The notes under the pieces: generated by a model
What the model was told of the DNA's origin: nothing
The model's input: the letters and a program-made list of their open reading frames with translations, nothing else
Database searches by the model: none
Part shown: positions 5,197 through 12,962 of the stretch, one piece after another
Numbering within the stretch: position 1 is the stretch's first letter
How the letters are laid out: each line of letters starts with the position of its first letter
From: an uncultured Ruminiclostridium sp.
GTDB taxonomy: Bacteria > Bacillota > Clostridia > Oscillospirales > Ruminococcaceae
Length of the DNA stretch: 18,282 nt
Direction of reading: 5' to 3'
Assembly: GCA_910585505.1 (NCBI GenBank)
Contig: CAJUFF010000042.1
Coordinates: 1 to 18,282 of the forward strand
Translations under genes and position numbers: made by a program

Positions 5197-5568
5197 GTGG
5201 CGAAAAGAAAAAAACGCGACCTTGCAAACGACTTGGCAGAATACGAAAAAAGCCGATTGCAGAGCGGTTTAAACGACTTAAACAAAAGCTTAAACAGCGC
5301 CGAAGAAAAAATTTCCGAAGTGGAGGAAAGCTTGTACAAGAAGGCGGTGGGCGGTACCGTCACCGAAACCGCCACAAAAATCAGCAACGGCAGAGTGCAT
5401 AAGGAAACGAAAATCAAACAGGTACAGCCGGATCAGAGGGCTATAGAGTATTTTCTGAACAACCGCGCAGGAGATAAGTGGAAAAGCAATCCGGCAGGCG
5501 CGGAAAGCGGAAACGACGGCAAGATTGCGGAGCTTTTAGAGGGGCTGAAGGATGATATACACGAATAA
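5197..5568 (+). CDS. Terminase small-subunit-like protein (C-terminal type)
   Basis: 123 residues starting at a GTG with a near-perfect GGAAGGGAGG six bases upstream, right after the intrinsic terminator. The N-terminal half is lysine-rich and helical, likely coiled coil. The C-terminal part reads KIKQVQPDQRAIEYFLNNRA and then GDKW, which resembles the P-x-x-x-A-x-x-(F/W)-x-L-x-N-R-x-x-x-x-W end of phage small terminases, the portion thought to contact the large subunit. No helix-turn-helix is visible, and the protein is shorter than a typical TerS (150-200). It overlaps terL by 17 bases. DNA recognition may be supplied by the DUF3486-like protein. Confidence 0.6.
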   Translation: MAKRKKRDLANDLAEYEKSRLQSGLNDLNKSLNSAEEKISEVEESLYKKAVGGTVTETATKISNGRVHKETKIKQVQPDQRAIEYFLNNRAGDKWKSNPAGAESGNDGKIAELLEGLKDDIHE

Positions 5569-6802
5569 ACAACGGGAGTTAATGCGGCTTTGGCAGCGGA
5601 ATGAGTTAAAGCGCATAAATTTGCTTGAGGGCAGCGTTTCAAGCGGTAAAACGTGGATTTCCCTTGTGCTATGGGGTTTCTGGGTGGCAACTATGCCAAA
5701 GGATAAGCCGTATCTGATGTGCGCAAAGTCCATTACAACGCTGAAAAGAAACTGCCTTATGCTGTTGGAGGAGCTTGTGGGCAGCAAGAATTTTACATAT
5801 TCCATAAATGCTAAGGAGGGAAATCTGTTCGGGCGGACAGTGCTTTTTGAGGGCGCGAACGACGCGCGTTCCGAAAGCAAAATCAGAGGCTTATCGCTTC
5901 AAGGAGCGTACTGTGATGAGCTTACCCAATTCCCCGAGGATTTTTTTACAATGCTTCTGTCCCGTCTGCGTATTCCGGGGGCTAAGCTGATAGCAACAAC
6001 CAACCCCGACAGACCTACGCACTGGCTTAAAGCGGAATATATAGACCGAAAAAACGAGTTAAATTTTTTTGATATGAAGTTTCTCATTGACGACAATACA
6101 ACGCTGGATCCCGACTATATCAGAGATGTAAAAAAAGAATATACGGGCGTTTTTTACGAGCGCTTTATCAAAGGAAATTGGGTAGCCGCGGAAGGCGCGA
6201 TATACAAGGACTTCGCCGACGATCCGAAAAAATACACGCTTGACGCTGCGCCCGACGATATTGCCTTTTGCACCCTGGGCATGGACTTCGGCGGCAACGG
6301 CTCTGCGCACGCCATAGTTTGCACCGGGTACAGCCGGGGACTTAAGAAAATAGTCGCGGTGGGGGAATATTACCGCAAAGAGGTTATTTCGCCCTTGCAG
6401 CTGGAGCGGGACACCGTGGACTTTGTACGGCGCTGCAAAAGCAAGTACAAAATAACGGATATGTATTGCGACAGCGCGGAGCAGGTGCTGATAAAGGGCA
6501 TAAAAGGGGCGCTTGCGCGGGAGAAGATACCCATAAACGTGCACAATGCCCGAAAGGGCGCGATAATTGACCGAATACGCTTTACCTGTCTTATGATGGC
6601 AGCGGGGCGTTTTTTTGTTGCCAAAAATTGTAAGCACCTTATCGAAGCTTTTTCCGGTGCCGTATGGGACGGGAAAAAGCTTGACGACACCCGGCTTGAC
6701 GACGGCAGCGTGAATATAGACAGCTTGGACGCTTTTGAATACAGTATCGAGCCGTATATGAAGCGGATTTTACAGCTTTATTTCGGCAGCGGAAGGGAGT
6801 GA
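5552..6802 (+). CDS. terL: Terminase large subunit, SPP1/PBSX type
   Basis: DNA-packaging motor, 416 residues, normal length for the PBSX/SPP1 family (Terminase_3 type). The ATPase half has Walker A GSVSSGKT (27-34), Walker B ending in Asp122-Glu123 (LQGAYCDEL) and coupling motif ATTNPD (148-153). The C-terminal RNase H-like nuclease shows Asp245 in GMDFGG, a second acidic site in YCDSAE, and DDGSVNIDSLDAFEYSI near the end. It cuts and translocates concatemeric DNA into the prohead through the portal encoded next. It overlaps the TerS-like gene before it, and its TGA overlaps the portal GTG. The type is a siphovirus large terminase rather than the Mu gp28 type. Confidence 0.95.
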   Translation: MIYTNKQRELMRLWQRNELKRINLLEGSVSSGKTWISLVLWGFWVATMPKDKPYLMCAKSITTLKRNCLMLLEELVGSKNFTYSINAKEGNLFGRTVLFEGANDARSESKIRGLSLQGAYCDELTQFPEDFFTMLLSRLRIPGAKLIATTNPDRPTHWLKAEYIDRKNELNFFDMKFLIDDNTTLDPDYIRDVKKEYTGVFYERFIKGNWVAAEGAIYKDFADDPKKYTLDAAPDDIAFCTLGMDFGGNGSAHAIVCTGYSRGLKKIVAVGEYYRKEVISPLQLERDTVDFVRRCKSKYKITDMYCDSAEQVLIKGIKGALAREKIPINVHNARKGAIIDRIRFTCLMMAAGRFFVAKNCKHLIEAFSGAVWDGKKLDDTRLDDGSVNIDSLDAFEYSIEPYMKRILQLYFGSGRE

Positions 6803-8199
6803 AAAACACGAATATTTCAGACATAAAAACAGCCTTTCCCGACGTTTGCGCGCCTAATACGGACAGCTATTACAGCGAAAAAATAGCGCGCTGGCGAAAG
6901 GTTTTTGAAGGGCACCCGCCTTGGGAAAAGGTAAAATTTCACGGGCTTAAGAAAAAAGCCGACCGCCCGATGAATATGCTCAATACCGCAAAGGTGCTTT
7001 GCGACTGCTTTTCCGATCTTACCTTTTCGGAACAGGTTGAAATTACCGTTGACGATGAAAATTTTCAGCAGTATATAACCGAGCAGCTAAATGAGAACGG
7101 CTTTTGGAAAAAAATTCCCGATCTGCTTTCCTCGGCTTACGCGTTAGGGGGCGGCTGCGTGAAGGTTTTCGCGGAGAACGGAAAACCGAGGATAGATTTT
7201 GTTCACGGAGATAAATTTATTCCCGCGGGCTGGAATGGGCGAGGAATATTTGACGGAATTTTTTCGGCGGTTACAGTAAGTGGCGGAAAATATTACACGC
7301 TTTTGGAACGGCAGAGCGTGGGAAAAGCGGAATACAAGCTTTTCAAATCGGGGGACGGCGACAGCTTGGGTGCCGAAGCGGATCTGTCGGAGCTTTACGG
7401 GGATCTTCCTCCCATTGTAAATTACGGGGGAACGGTACCGATGTTTTCGTATTTCAAGCCCGCGGTCAGCAATAATGCCGAGTACGATGTGCCGCTTGGC
7501 ATGAGCATTTACGCAAACGCCCTTGATACACTGAAAGCCCTTGACGTGGCGTTCGACAGCTTTTCGCGCGAATTTGTTTTGGGCAAAAAAAGAATAATCA
7601 TTCCTGCCTCCTGCGTACAAACGGTAACAGACGATGACGGCGCGCAGGTAAGATATTTCGACGCCAACGACGAGGCGTTTGTGGCGCTTAACGTGGAGGA
7701 CGCGGAAAAATTCAAGATAACCGACAACACCGTAGAATTAAGGGTTGAGGAACACGTGGCGGCAATAAACGCGCTTTTAAATATTCTCTGCTTTCAGGTG
7801 GGGCTGTCGGCGGGTACCCTTTCCTTTGACGCGGTTCAGGGGGTAAAGACCGCCACCGAGGTGATTTCCCAGGACAGCAAGACCCAGCGGACTATCAAGT
7901 CAAACAAAAATTTGCTTACGGAAATGATTGAGGGCTTGGTTCATAGTCTGATCTCTCTGGGCGTATGGCTCGAGGTTTTGAAGCCGAAGGAATATTCGGT
8001 AAATATCAGTTGGCAGGACAATGTGGTTATTGATGATAATACGCTAATTGACAATACCATAAAGCTTTACAGCGCGGGACTGCTTGATCTGGAACGGGCG
8101 ATAGCAAAGGCGAACAAGTGCGACGAAAATACCGCTGCGGAAATTGCCAAAAAAATAAGGGCAAATTCGGCGGCGGGTTCGGCTGATTTTTTCGGATAA
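6799..8199 (+). CDS. Portal protein, SPP1 gp6-like
   Basis: 466 residues. It follows terL with a GTGA overlap and precedes the minor capsid gene, the standard order. The sequence fits the SPP1 gp6/PBSX portal family: an N-terminal region with ADRPMNMLNTAKVLCDCFSD, a central wing domain, and a C-terminal helical part with the stem/crown signature AGTLSFDAVQGVKTATEVIS followed by SQDSKTQRTIKSNK. It forms the dodecameric vertex ring through which DNA enters and leaves. The GTG start lies very close to its purine tract (GGAAGGGA, 6791-6798), so initiation probably depends on translational coupling with terL; the exact start is the least certain part. Confidence 0.9.
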   Translation: MKNTNISDIKTAFPDVCAPNTDSYYSEKIARWRKVFEGHPPWEKVKFHGLKKKADRPMNMLNTAKVLCDCFSDLTFSEQVEITVDDENFQQYITEQLNENGFWKKIPDLLSSAYALGGGCVKVFAENGKPRIDFVHGDKFIPAGWNGRGIFDGIFSAVTVSGGKYYTLLERQSVGKAEYKLFKSGDGDSLGAEADLSELYGDLPPIVNYGGTVPMFSYFKPAVSNNAEYDVPLGMSIYANALDTLKALDVAFDSFSREFVLGKKRIIIPASCVQTVTDDDGAQVRYFDANDEAFVALNVEDAEKFKITDNTVELRVEEHVAAINALLNILCFQVGLSAGTLSFDAVQGVKTATEVISQDSKTQRTIKSNKNLLTEMIEGLVHSLISLGVWLEVLKPKEYSVNISWQDNVVIDDNTLIDNTIKLYSAGLLDLERAIAKANKCDENTAAEIAKKIRANSAAGSADFFG

Positions 8200-8211
8200 G
8201 GAGCTGATTAA

Positions 8212-9696
8212 ATGGACGCTTTGGAGCAATTAAACCTTGCCGCACCTATCGTCAGCACGTATACCGAAATCGAGGAAACGATTCTTTGCCACATTGCCGA
8301 GCAGCTTGCCGCCAATCCGGACACGCTTATAAACGCCACTTCGGAGTGGCGGATAAAAATGTTGGCGCAAATGGGGAAGGTTAACAAGGATACGGCGCGG
8401 ATCATTGCTTCTAAGGTCGGTAAGGTTCCCGGTGAGGTTCAAAAGGTGGTGCAGTCCTCGATTGACAAAGTGCTTTCCGAATACGGGCTTGAAATGAACG
8501 GAAAAATCGAGGAAAGCACGGCGGCGGCGCTTAAAAATTACGATTTGCAGGCGGTGAAAGACAAGTATAATCAGGTCAACACCGTTATGCAGTACAAGGC
8601 AAAACAAGCCTATGTGAACGGTATAAACAGCGCTGCGGATAAAATGCTGAAGAAAAAACAAAAGGCGCTTGAAAACTCGCAGGAATACCTTGATATTCTG
8701 AATAAAAACGCAATGGCAACGGTGCTGGGCGAAAAGTCACGTACCGAAGCGATACGGGAAACCATTTCGGAAATGAGCAAAAAAGGTATTCCCGCTTTTG
8801 TGGATAAGACAGGTCGGGAATGGTCGCCGGAGGCTTATGTGGATCTGGATATCCGCAATACCGCGAAAAACGCGGCGCTTGCGGCTGAATTTGCAAGCCT
8901 TGACGAGCTGGGGCAGGATATTATTTTGGTGTCTTCTCATAGCGGTTCCCGTCCATTATGCGCGCCGTATCAAGGGAAAATTTACAGCATAAGCGGAAAA
9001 AGCGGAACGATTACCGACGCTAAGGGTAAAACCTACAATTATACGCCTTTGTCGGGTACCTCTTTTGGGAAAGCCGCGGGGCTGTTCGGTATAAACTGCG
9101 GTCACCGAATGAGGGGCGTGTCGGACGGTACTTTTATCAATCGGGAAAAAGAGTTTGACGGAGAGGAGACAAGCGAGGAGTACAGGAAGGTTCAGCGGCA
9201 GAGGGAGCTCGAAAGGGATGTACGGAAGAAAAAGACGGAAGCAAATATGTACGAGGCGTCGGGAGATAAGGATGCGGCGCGGGATTTGAGGAGGCTTGCG
9301 CAGGACGAGGATAGGAAGCTTCGGGACTACTGTCAGAAAGAGGGGCTTTCTTATCGGAGGGATCGGACGGAGGTTTACGGATATAGCAATAAGGCGGTTG
9401 ACAAATCTAAAGAAAGTGATATAATAAAAGAAAAAGTTTCCAAAATCCTTGATGTAATGCTGAATGATGATAGAAAATCATTTTTAAATCTATTAGACAA
9501 TTCAAACGAAGATATAAAAAGGGCATATATCAATTATGCGGAAAATATTTCAAGCGTTAAATTTAGCGGATATGGCGGCAAAGCTTACTACCAACCTTCG
9601 ACCAATAGTTTGATTTATTCATATCCTACCGAGAAACAAATCCAACAGGGAAAGACAAAATACAGTACCGTAGCTCATGAATTTGGTCATTTTTAG
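8212..9696 (+). CDS. Minor capsid protein 2 (MuF-like) with truncated C-terminal metallopeptidase-like domain
   Basis: 494 residues to the in-frame stop; ATG at 8212 behind AAGGAG. Residues 1-395 match phage minor capsid protein 2 (Phage_min_cap2 type): helical N-terminus, then the conserved head-morphogenesis core SSHSGSRPLCAPYQGKIYSI ... GINCGHRMRG, and the usual charged tail ending RDRTEVYGY. From about residue 397 (nt ~9400) base composition turns AT-rich and an unrelated domain starts. It ends AHEFGHF at residues 488-494, an HExxH zinc-protease motif, and then meets a TAG. Restoring one T in the T5 run at 9690-9694 joins it to the frame ending at 10229, giving about 672 residues. MuF-toxin fusions are a known phage polymorphic-toxin class; this one would carry a zincin. 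As sequenced, the capsid part is intact and the toxin is cut at its active site. Confidence 0.85.
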   Translation: MDALEQLNLAAPIVSTYTEIEETILCHIAEQLAANPDTLINATSEWRIKMLAQMGKVNKDTARIIASKVGKVPGEVQKVVQSSIDKVLSEYGLEMNGKIEESTAAALKNYDLQAVKDKYNQVNTVMQYKAKQAYVNGINSAADKMLKKKQKALENSQEYLDILNKNAMATVLGEKSRTEAIRETISEMSKKGIPAFVDKTGREWSPEAYVDLDIRNTAKNAALAAEFASLDELGQDIILVSSHSGSRPLCAPYQGKIYSISGKSGTITDAKGKTYNYTPLSGTSFGKAAGLFGINCGHRMRGVSDGTFINREKEFDGEETSEEYRKVQRQRELERDVRKKKTEANMYEASGDKDAARDLRRLAQDEDRKLRDYCQKEGLSYRRDRTEVYGYSNKAVDKSKESDIIKEKVSKILDVMLNDDRKSFLNLLDNSNEDIKRAYINYAENISSVKFSGYGGKAYYQPSTNSLIYSYPTEKQIQQGKTKYSTVAHEFGHF

Positions 9697-10229
9697 ATAA
9701 ACATGGAGTTTTTTCGGAGCTTTCTTATAAAGAGATTGACGCACTAAATGAAGCGCTGGAAACATCAAGAAGCTTTTTTAAATCTGTTCCAAGCTCATGT
9801 GATCAATTTCTTAATGCTCTTAGAACAGATAAGGAAAATTTAGCCCAAATTGTTATGGAAAGTGAAACAAGAAAAGATTTGTTTTCCACAAACGCGAGCT
9901 CAGGAGTGCAAGACGCTTTAGATGGAATGTTTGGATCCAAAGTTGGTATGCACTGGCAGCACGGTGATTCGTATTATAATCGAAAGTATAATGATATAAA
10001 ATCATATAAGCTGGAAAAAATAATACAATCCGCTTATAAAAGCCTTAAAATGGACGCAAGTAATCAGGCAAAGGTCAAAGCTCTTGTCAGGAACTATGAA
10101 ACAGCCTCGGAAATGTGGGCTAACATTATGAGCGCGGTGACTTGCGGTGGAACCGAATTGGAATATGTAAAAAAATATTTGCCAAATTCTTACGAGGCAT
10201 ACATAAAAATTATGAAAGGACTGAAATAA
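9693..10229 (+). pseudogene. Out-of-frame remainder of the MuF-fused zincin domain
   Basis: Reading in the -1 frame directly after the HEFGH motif gives LDKHGVFSELSYKEIDALNE and 178 residues without interruption to the TAA at 10229, clearly the continuation of the domain begun in the minor capsid gene. It contains GVQDALDGMFGSKVGMHWQH and near the end ETASEMWANIMSAVTCGG. The Glu in SEMWANIMS is a plausible third zinc ligand, as in gluzincins where an E-x-(F/W)-A segment follows HExxH. There is an internal ATG at 9855, but no good ribosome site there and no reason to expect a separate protein. AT-rich like the preceding 300 bases and unlike the structural genes. Decayed toxin, frameshift-expressed toxin and sequencing error cannot be told apart from sequence alone. 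Confidence 0.65.
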
Positions 10230-10230
10230 A

Positions 10231-10461
10231 ATGAGCGCATATGAACGCACCAAATATAAAAAGTCTACAACGGAAGCAATTCAAAAGTATGAGCACGAAT
10301 TTGGAAAGGAAACATTTCCCTCTTATTATTTTGAATTTGAGTTTACAGCGTCAGATTTTGAAAATCGAATTGTTGATGCCGTAAGTGAATGTTTGAAGGT
10401 CAAAAAGAATGTTTTTGACCTGGGAATTGTGCCGTTGTCCGCGTTGGAAACTTGTTATTAA
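10231..10461 (+). CDS. Small acidic protein, possible immunity protein for the MuF toxin
   Basis: 76 residues, ATG one base after the toxin-frame stop, with AAAGGA ten bases upstream. It begins MSAYERTKYKKSTTEAIQKY and contains an aromatic stretch SYYFEFEFTASDFE. It is soluble, with no signal peptide, membrane helix or known motif. It shares the AT-rich composition of the toxin domain, and a terminator follows at once, so toxin tail plus this gene look like one cargo unit inserted between the minor capsid and scaffold genes. Small genes directly after MuF-fused toxins are often immunity proteins; that role is inferred from position only. It could also be an unrelated moron. Confidence 0.6.
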   Translation: MSAYERTKYKKSTTEAIQKYEHEFGKETFPSYYFEFEFTASDFENRIVDAVSECLKVKKNVFDLGIVPLSALETCY

Positions 10462-10489
10462 AGCTAACTTACAAAATAATTTGATAAAC

Positions 10490-10520
10490 AGCGTTTTGCA
10501 AAAGCAAGGCGCTTTTTATT
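10490..10520 (+). terminator. Intrinsic terminator after the toxin cargo
   Basis: AGCGTTTTGC (10490-10499), loop AAAA, and GCAAGGCGCT (10504-10513) form a 10-bp stem with two G-U pairs, followed by TTTTTATTATT. It lies inside the structural operon, 60 bases before the scaffold gene. No convincing promoter is seen between it and the scaffold gene, so late transcripts must pass through it. Confidence 0.75.
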
Positions 10521-10580
10521 ATTGCCCGAAAATCCTCAAGGCAAAAAACTGCGGATAAAAAACAAACGGAGGTATCACAA

Positions 10581-11114
10581 ATGAACGAAAACGAAAAAAC
10601 CGAAGCAGCCGTACAGGAACCGGAAACAAAAACCGAACACGTACAGGAGCAGCAGCCGGAAAAAAACTACACCAAGGCAGAGCTTGACGCGGCGGTGGCT
10701 CAGGAACGCAAGAACGTCCCTTCCGCCGATGAGCTGAAAGCGTTCAACGACTGGAAGGAAGCCCAAAAAACCGAACAGGAAAAGACCGCCGAAAAAATCA
10801 GACTTGCAGCGGAAGCCCAAACCGCCGCCGAACAGAAAGCGGCATTGCTTGAAGCCAAATATACCGCCGTTTCCAAAGGCGTAAAGCCCGAAGCGGTGGA
10901 GGACGTTATCGCCCTTGCCAAAAACAAGGTAAGCGACAAGGTGACTTTGGAACAGGCGATCGAAAGCGTTATCGAAAAATACCCGCAATTCGGCGCGGCT
11001 TCGGATAAGCCCGCCACAACCGGAGTAACAACACCGAACAACGGCAGCCCCGCCAATGACGCGCTTTTAAGAAAATCAATGGGACTTCCTATGAACGATA
11101 AGAAAGGAGAATAA
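10581..11114 (+). CDS. Capsid scaffolding protein
   Basis: 177 residues, ATG with GGAGG eight bases upstream, directly before the major capsid gene. It is extremely rich in Glu, Lys, Gln and Ala, almost entirely helical and coiled-coil in character (KNYTKAELDAAVAQERKNVP; QKTEQEKTAEKIRLAAEAQT), with a flexible Thr/Asn/Pro-rich segment and a short C-terminal helix (LLRKSMGLPM). This profile and place are those of phage scaffolds (DUF4355/gp20-like), which drive prohead assembly and leave before DNA packaging. No protease signature is visible, so a separate protease or simple exit is assumed. Confidence 0.85.
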   Translation: MNENEKTEAAVQEPETKTEHVQEQQPEKNYTKAELDAAVAQERKNVPSADELKAFNDWKEAQKTEQEKTAEKIRLAAEAQTAAEQKAALLEAKYTAVSKGVKPEAVEDVIALAKNKVSDKVTLEQAIESVIEKYPQFGAASDKPATTGVTTPNNGSPANDALLRKSMGLPMNDKKGE

Positions 11115-11116
11115 TT

Positions 11117-11998
11117 ATGCCGAACAATATCACACTTCCGAAAAATTACGCCAACCTTCTTGACGAGGCTTACAATCTTGCTTCCGTCACCGCCGATCTT
11201 ACGGGTGATCCCGAGATGGCAAAAGCTGGAGTAAACGCCAACGAAATATGCTATCCACAAATAAGCGTACAGGGGCTCGGCGACTACGACCGCAACAGCG
11301 GCTATACCGACAACAGTGTTTCCCTTGAATGGAAAACCTCAAAATTCAATTACGACCGCGGTACAAAAATTGCCGTCGATACAATGGACTATCAGGAAAG
11401 CTTTAATATTGCTTTCGGACGCGCGGGCGGCGAGTTAATGAGGACAAAGGTCGCTCCCGAAGCCGACGCTTTCACCTTTGCCACAATCGCCGGAAAAACG
11501 GATATTTCCATAGCCGACGCGGTTGTTTACAGAGACGGCTCCGATTTTTTGGAGGCGCTGATAGAAGCCGCTACAAAAATGGACGAGGACGAGGTGACAG
11601 AGGAAGGGCGTATTTTGTACGCAACACCTACCCTTATTAACGGCTTGAAAGGGCTTGACACCTACAAGTCAAAGGAGATTATAAACTCCTTCAGCGCTAT
11701 CAAAAAGGTGCCTCAGAACCGTTTTTACACCGCCATAGATTTGCTTGACGGCAAAAGCGAAGGTGAAAAAATAGGCGGCTACAAAAAGTCGGCGGCGGGC
11801 TGCGACATCAACTTTATGATTATTCACAAGCCCGCGGTTATCAAATACGACAAGCACGTTGCCAATGACGTTATACCGCCCGAAAAAAATCCCGACAGCG
11901 ATTCCTGGATTTTAAAGTACAGAAAATACGGTCTTGTGGATATTTACGCTAACAAGGCGGCGGGCATTTATCTCAGCCATAAGCCCGCGGGAGAATAA
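11117..11998 (+). CDS. Major capsid protein (HK97 fold, inferred)
   Basis: 293 residues starting MPNNITLPKNYANLLDEAYN, with AGGAGA upstream and three bases after the scaffold stop. Length, position after the scaffold and before the connector genes, and the composition (alternating beta segments, e.g. SLEWKTSKFNYDRGTKIAVD, followed by the helix-rich AGGELMRTKVAPEADAFTFA) fit a phage HK97-fold coat protein of the N4-gp56-like or P22-coat-like group. There is no N-terminal delta domain, in agreement with a separate scaffold. It is the most abundant virion protein, forming hexamers and pentamers of the head. Confidence 0.88.
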   Translation: MPNNITLPKNYANLLDEAYNLASVTADLTGDPEMAKAGVNANEICYPQISVQGLGDYDRNSGYTDNSVSLEWKTSKFNYDRGTKIAVDTMDYQESFNIAFGRAGGELMRTKVAPEADAFTFATIAGKTDISIADAVVYRDGSDFLEALIEAATKMDEDEVTEEGRILYATPTLINGLKGLDTYKSKEIINSFSAIKKVPQNRFYTAIDLLDGKSEGEKIGGYKKSAAGCDINFMIIHKPAVIKYDKHVANDVIPPEKNPDSDSWILKYRKYGLVDIYANKAAGIYLSHKPAGE

Positions 11999-12008
11999 AG
12001 GAGGATAT

Positions 12009-12254
12009 ATGAAAACGATAGGACTTATCATTGAAAAAGACAGCTTGCCCGCCAATATCCCGGAAGAGGAAAACAATCTGCCCAAAGAAATGCCCGAAGC
12101 TCAGACCAAGGACAAACCCAAGAAACCGTCCAAACCCAAAAAGCCGCCCAAAGAAAAAGAGCCGCCCGAAATAAAAGCCGAGGAATCACCCTCGGAAACT
12201 GACGGCGAAGCGGAAACCCCCGAAGAAAAGGAACCCGAAAATGGAGCTGACTGA
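12009..12254 (+). CDS. Small Pro/Lys/Glu-rich head-region protein
   Basis: 81 residues, ATG at 12009 with AAGGAGG upstream. After a short hydrophobic strand (MKTIGLIIEKDSL) nearly the whole chain is low-complexity Lys-Pro-Glu sequence (KDKPKKPSKPKKPPKEKEPP), so it is likely disordered. It lies between the major capsid and connector genes and overlaps the latter by 14 bases. Short charged proteins in this slot are common in siphoviruses and are sometimes virion accessory or decoration proteins; no function can be assigned from the sequence. Confidence 0.65.
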   Translation: MKTIGLIIEKDSLPANIPEEENNLPKEMPEAQTKDKPKKPSKPKKPPKEKEPPEIKAEESPSETDGEAETPEEKEPENGAD

Positions 12255-12630
12255 TTTTTACCGCACCGTGTGGCGCGGCGGCTTTGACGGTGAGGACAAC
12301 GAGCTGGAAACGCTTTTAAGCCGCGCCGCCGATGTGGTAAACAATGCGATATATTTAAGCGGCGAAGAGGTGGAAAGCATTTCCGAAGGCTATAAAACAA
12401 AGGTTTTCAAGGCTGTATGCGCTCAGGCTGATTATATTGACAGCTGCGGCGGCGTCGAAGCCATGAATGAAAGCACGGGCGGCAGCGTGTCGCTGGGTAA
12501 ATTCAGTTATTCATCGGGAACGGGGGGAGCAAGCGGCAGCGCCGACAATATGGGGTGCAGCCTTTGCAGACAGGCGGAGGGGTACTTAATGGCAGCGGGA
12601 CTGCTGTATAAAGGGGTGAACGTATTTTGA
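12241..12630 (+). CDS. Head-tail connector protein (gp6/gp15-like adaptor)
   Basis: 129 residues beginning MELTDFYRTVWRGGFDGEDN. The start-of-protein motif, the following helices LETLLSRAADVVNNAIYLSG and KTKVFKAVCAQADYIDSCGG, and the glycine/serine-rich middle match the small adaptor proteins that attach under the portal in HK97- and SPP1-type phages. It is encoded first after the capsid genes, the standard place. The start overlaps the preceding small gene, with an AAGGAA ribosome site. Its stop overlaps the TTG start of the next gene. Confidence 0.78.
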   Translation: MELTDFYRTVWRGGFDGEDNELETLLSRAADVVNNAIYLSGEEVESISEGYKTKVFKAVCAQADYIDSCGGVEAMNESTGGSVSLGKFSYSSGTGGASGSADNMGCSLCRQAEGYLMAAGLLYKGVNVF

Positions 12631-12962
12631 AGCCGATACCTAAAAATCTGCTTATACATTCCGCTTACGCGATCCGGTTGGGGGAACCCGAACGGTGGGA
12701 GGCTCCGCCCGAAATCGGGAGGACAAAATTATCGTTTCTAAGGTTCGAGTCGTACACAACGCTTCGGCTTAGCAAAACCAACGAGCAGGTGCAGCTTTCG
12801 GGAGTGCTTTTTTACGACTGCCGGAACAGCCGCCCGAAAGGCTATAATTTTTCCCATGCGGATAAAATCGAGATTGACGGTGTGCAGTATAACATTGTGG
12901 GCGTTCAAATGCAATATGACGACAAGAAGCTGCACCACCTGGAGGTTGAGTTGTGCCTGTAA
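12627..12962 (+). CDS. Minor capsid protein 1-like (head closure)
   Basis: 111 residues from a TTG start that overlaps the previous stop (TTGA); AAGGGGTG lies eight bases upstream. It begins MKPIPKNLLIHSAYAIRLGE and has the beta-rich body and the strand pair KGYNFSHADKIEIDGVQYNI and VGVQMQYDDKKLHHLEVELC. This matches the putative minor capsid protein 1 family (Minor_capsid_1), which sits at the head-tail junction and probably acts as head-closure protein. First of the consecutive minor capsid 1-2-3 trio typical of Firmicutes siphoviruses. Confidence 0.82.
   Translation: MKPIPKNLLIHSAYAIRLGEPERWEAPPEIGRTKLSFLRFESYTTLRLSKTNEQVQLSGVLFYDCRNSRPKGYNFSHADKIEIDGVQYNIVGVQMQYDDKKLHHLEVELCL

Noticed and set aside
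6059..6690. Long minus-strand frames opposite the terminase gene
   Set aside because: They overlap the nuclease domain of TerL with all its motifs. The antisense frames are open because of codon bias.
8230..8661. 143-residue minus-strand frame opposite the minor capsid gene
   Set aside because: No start signal and low-quality composition; the plus strand encodes the recognised capsid protein.
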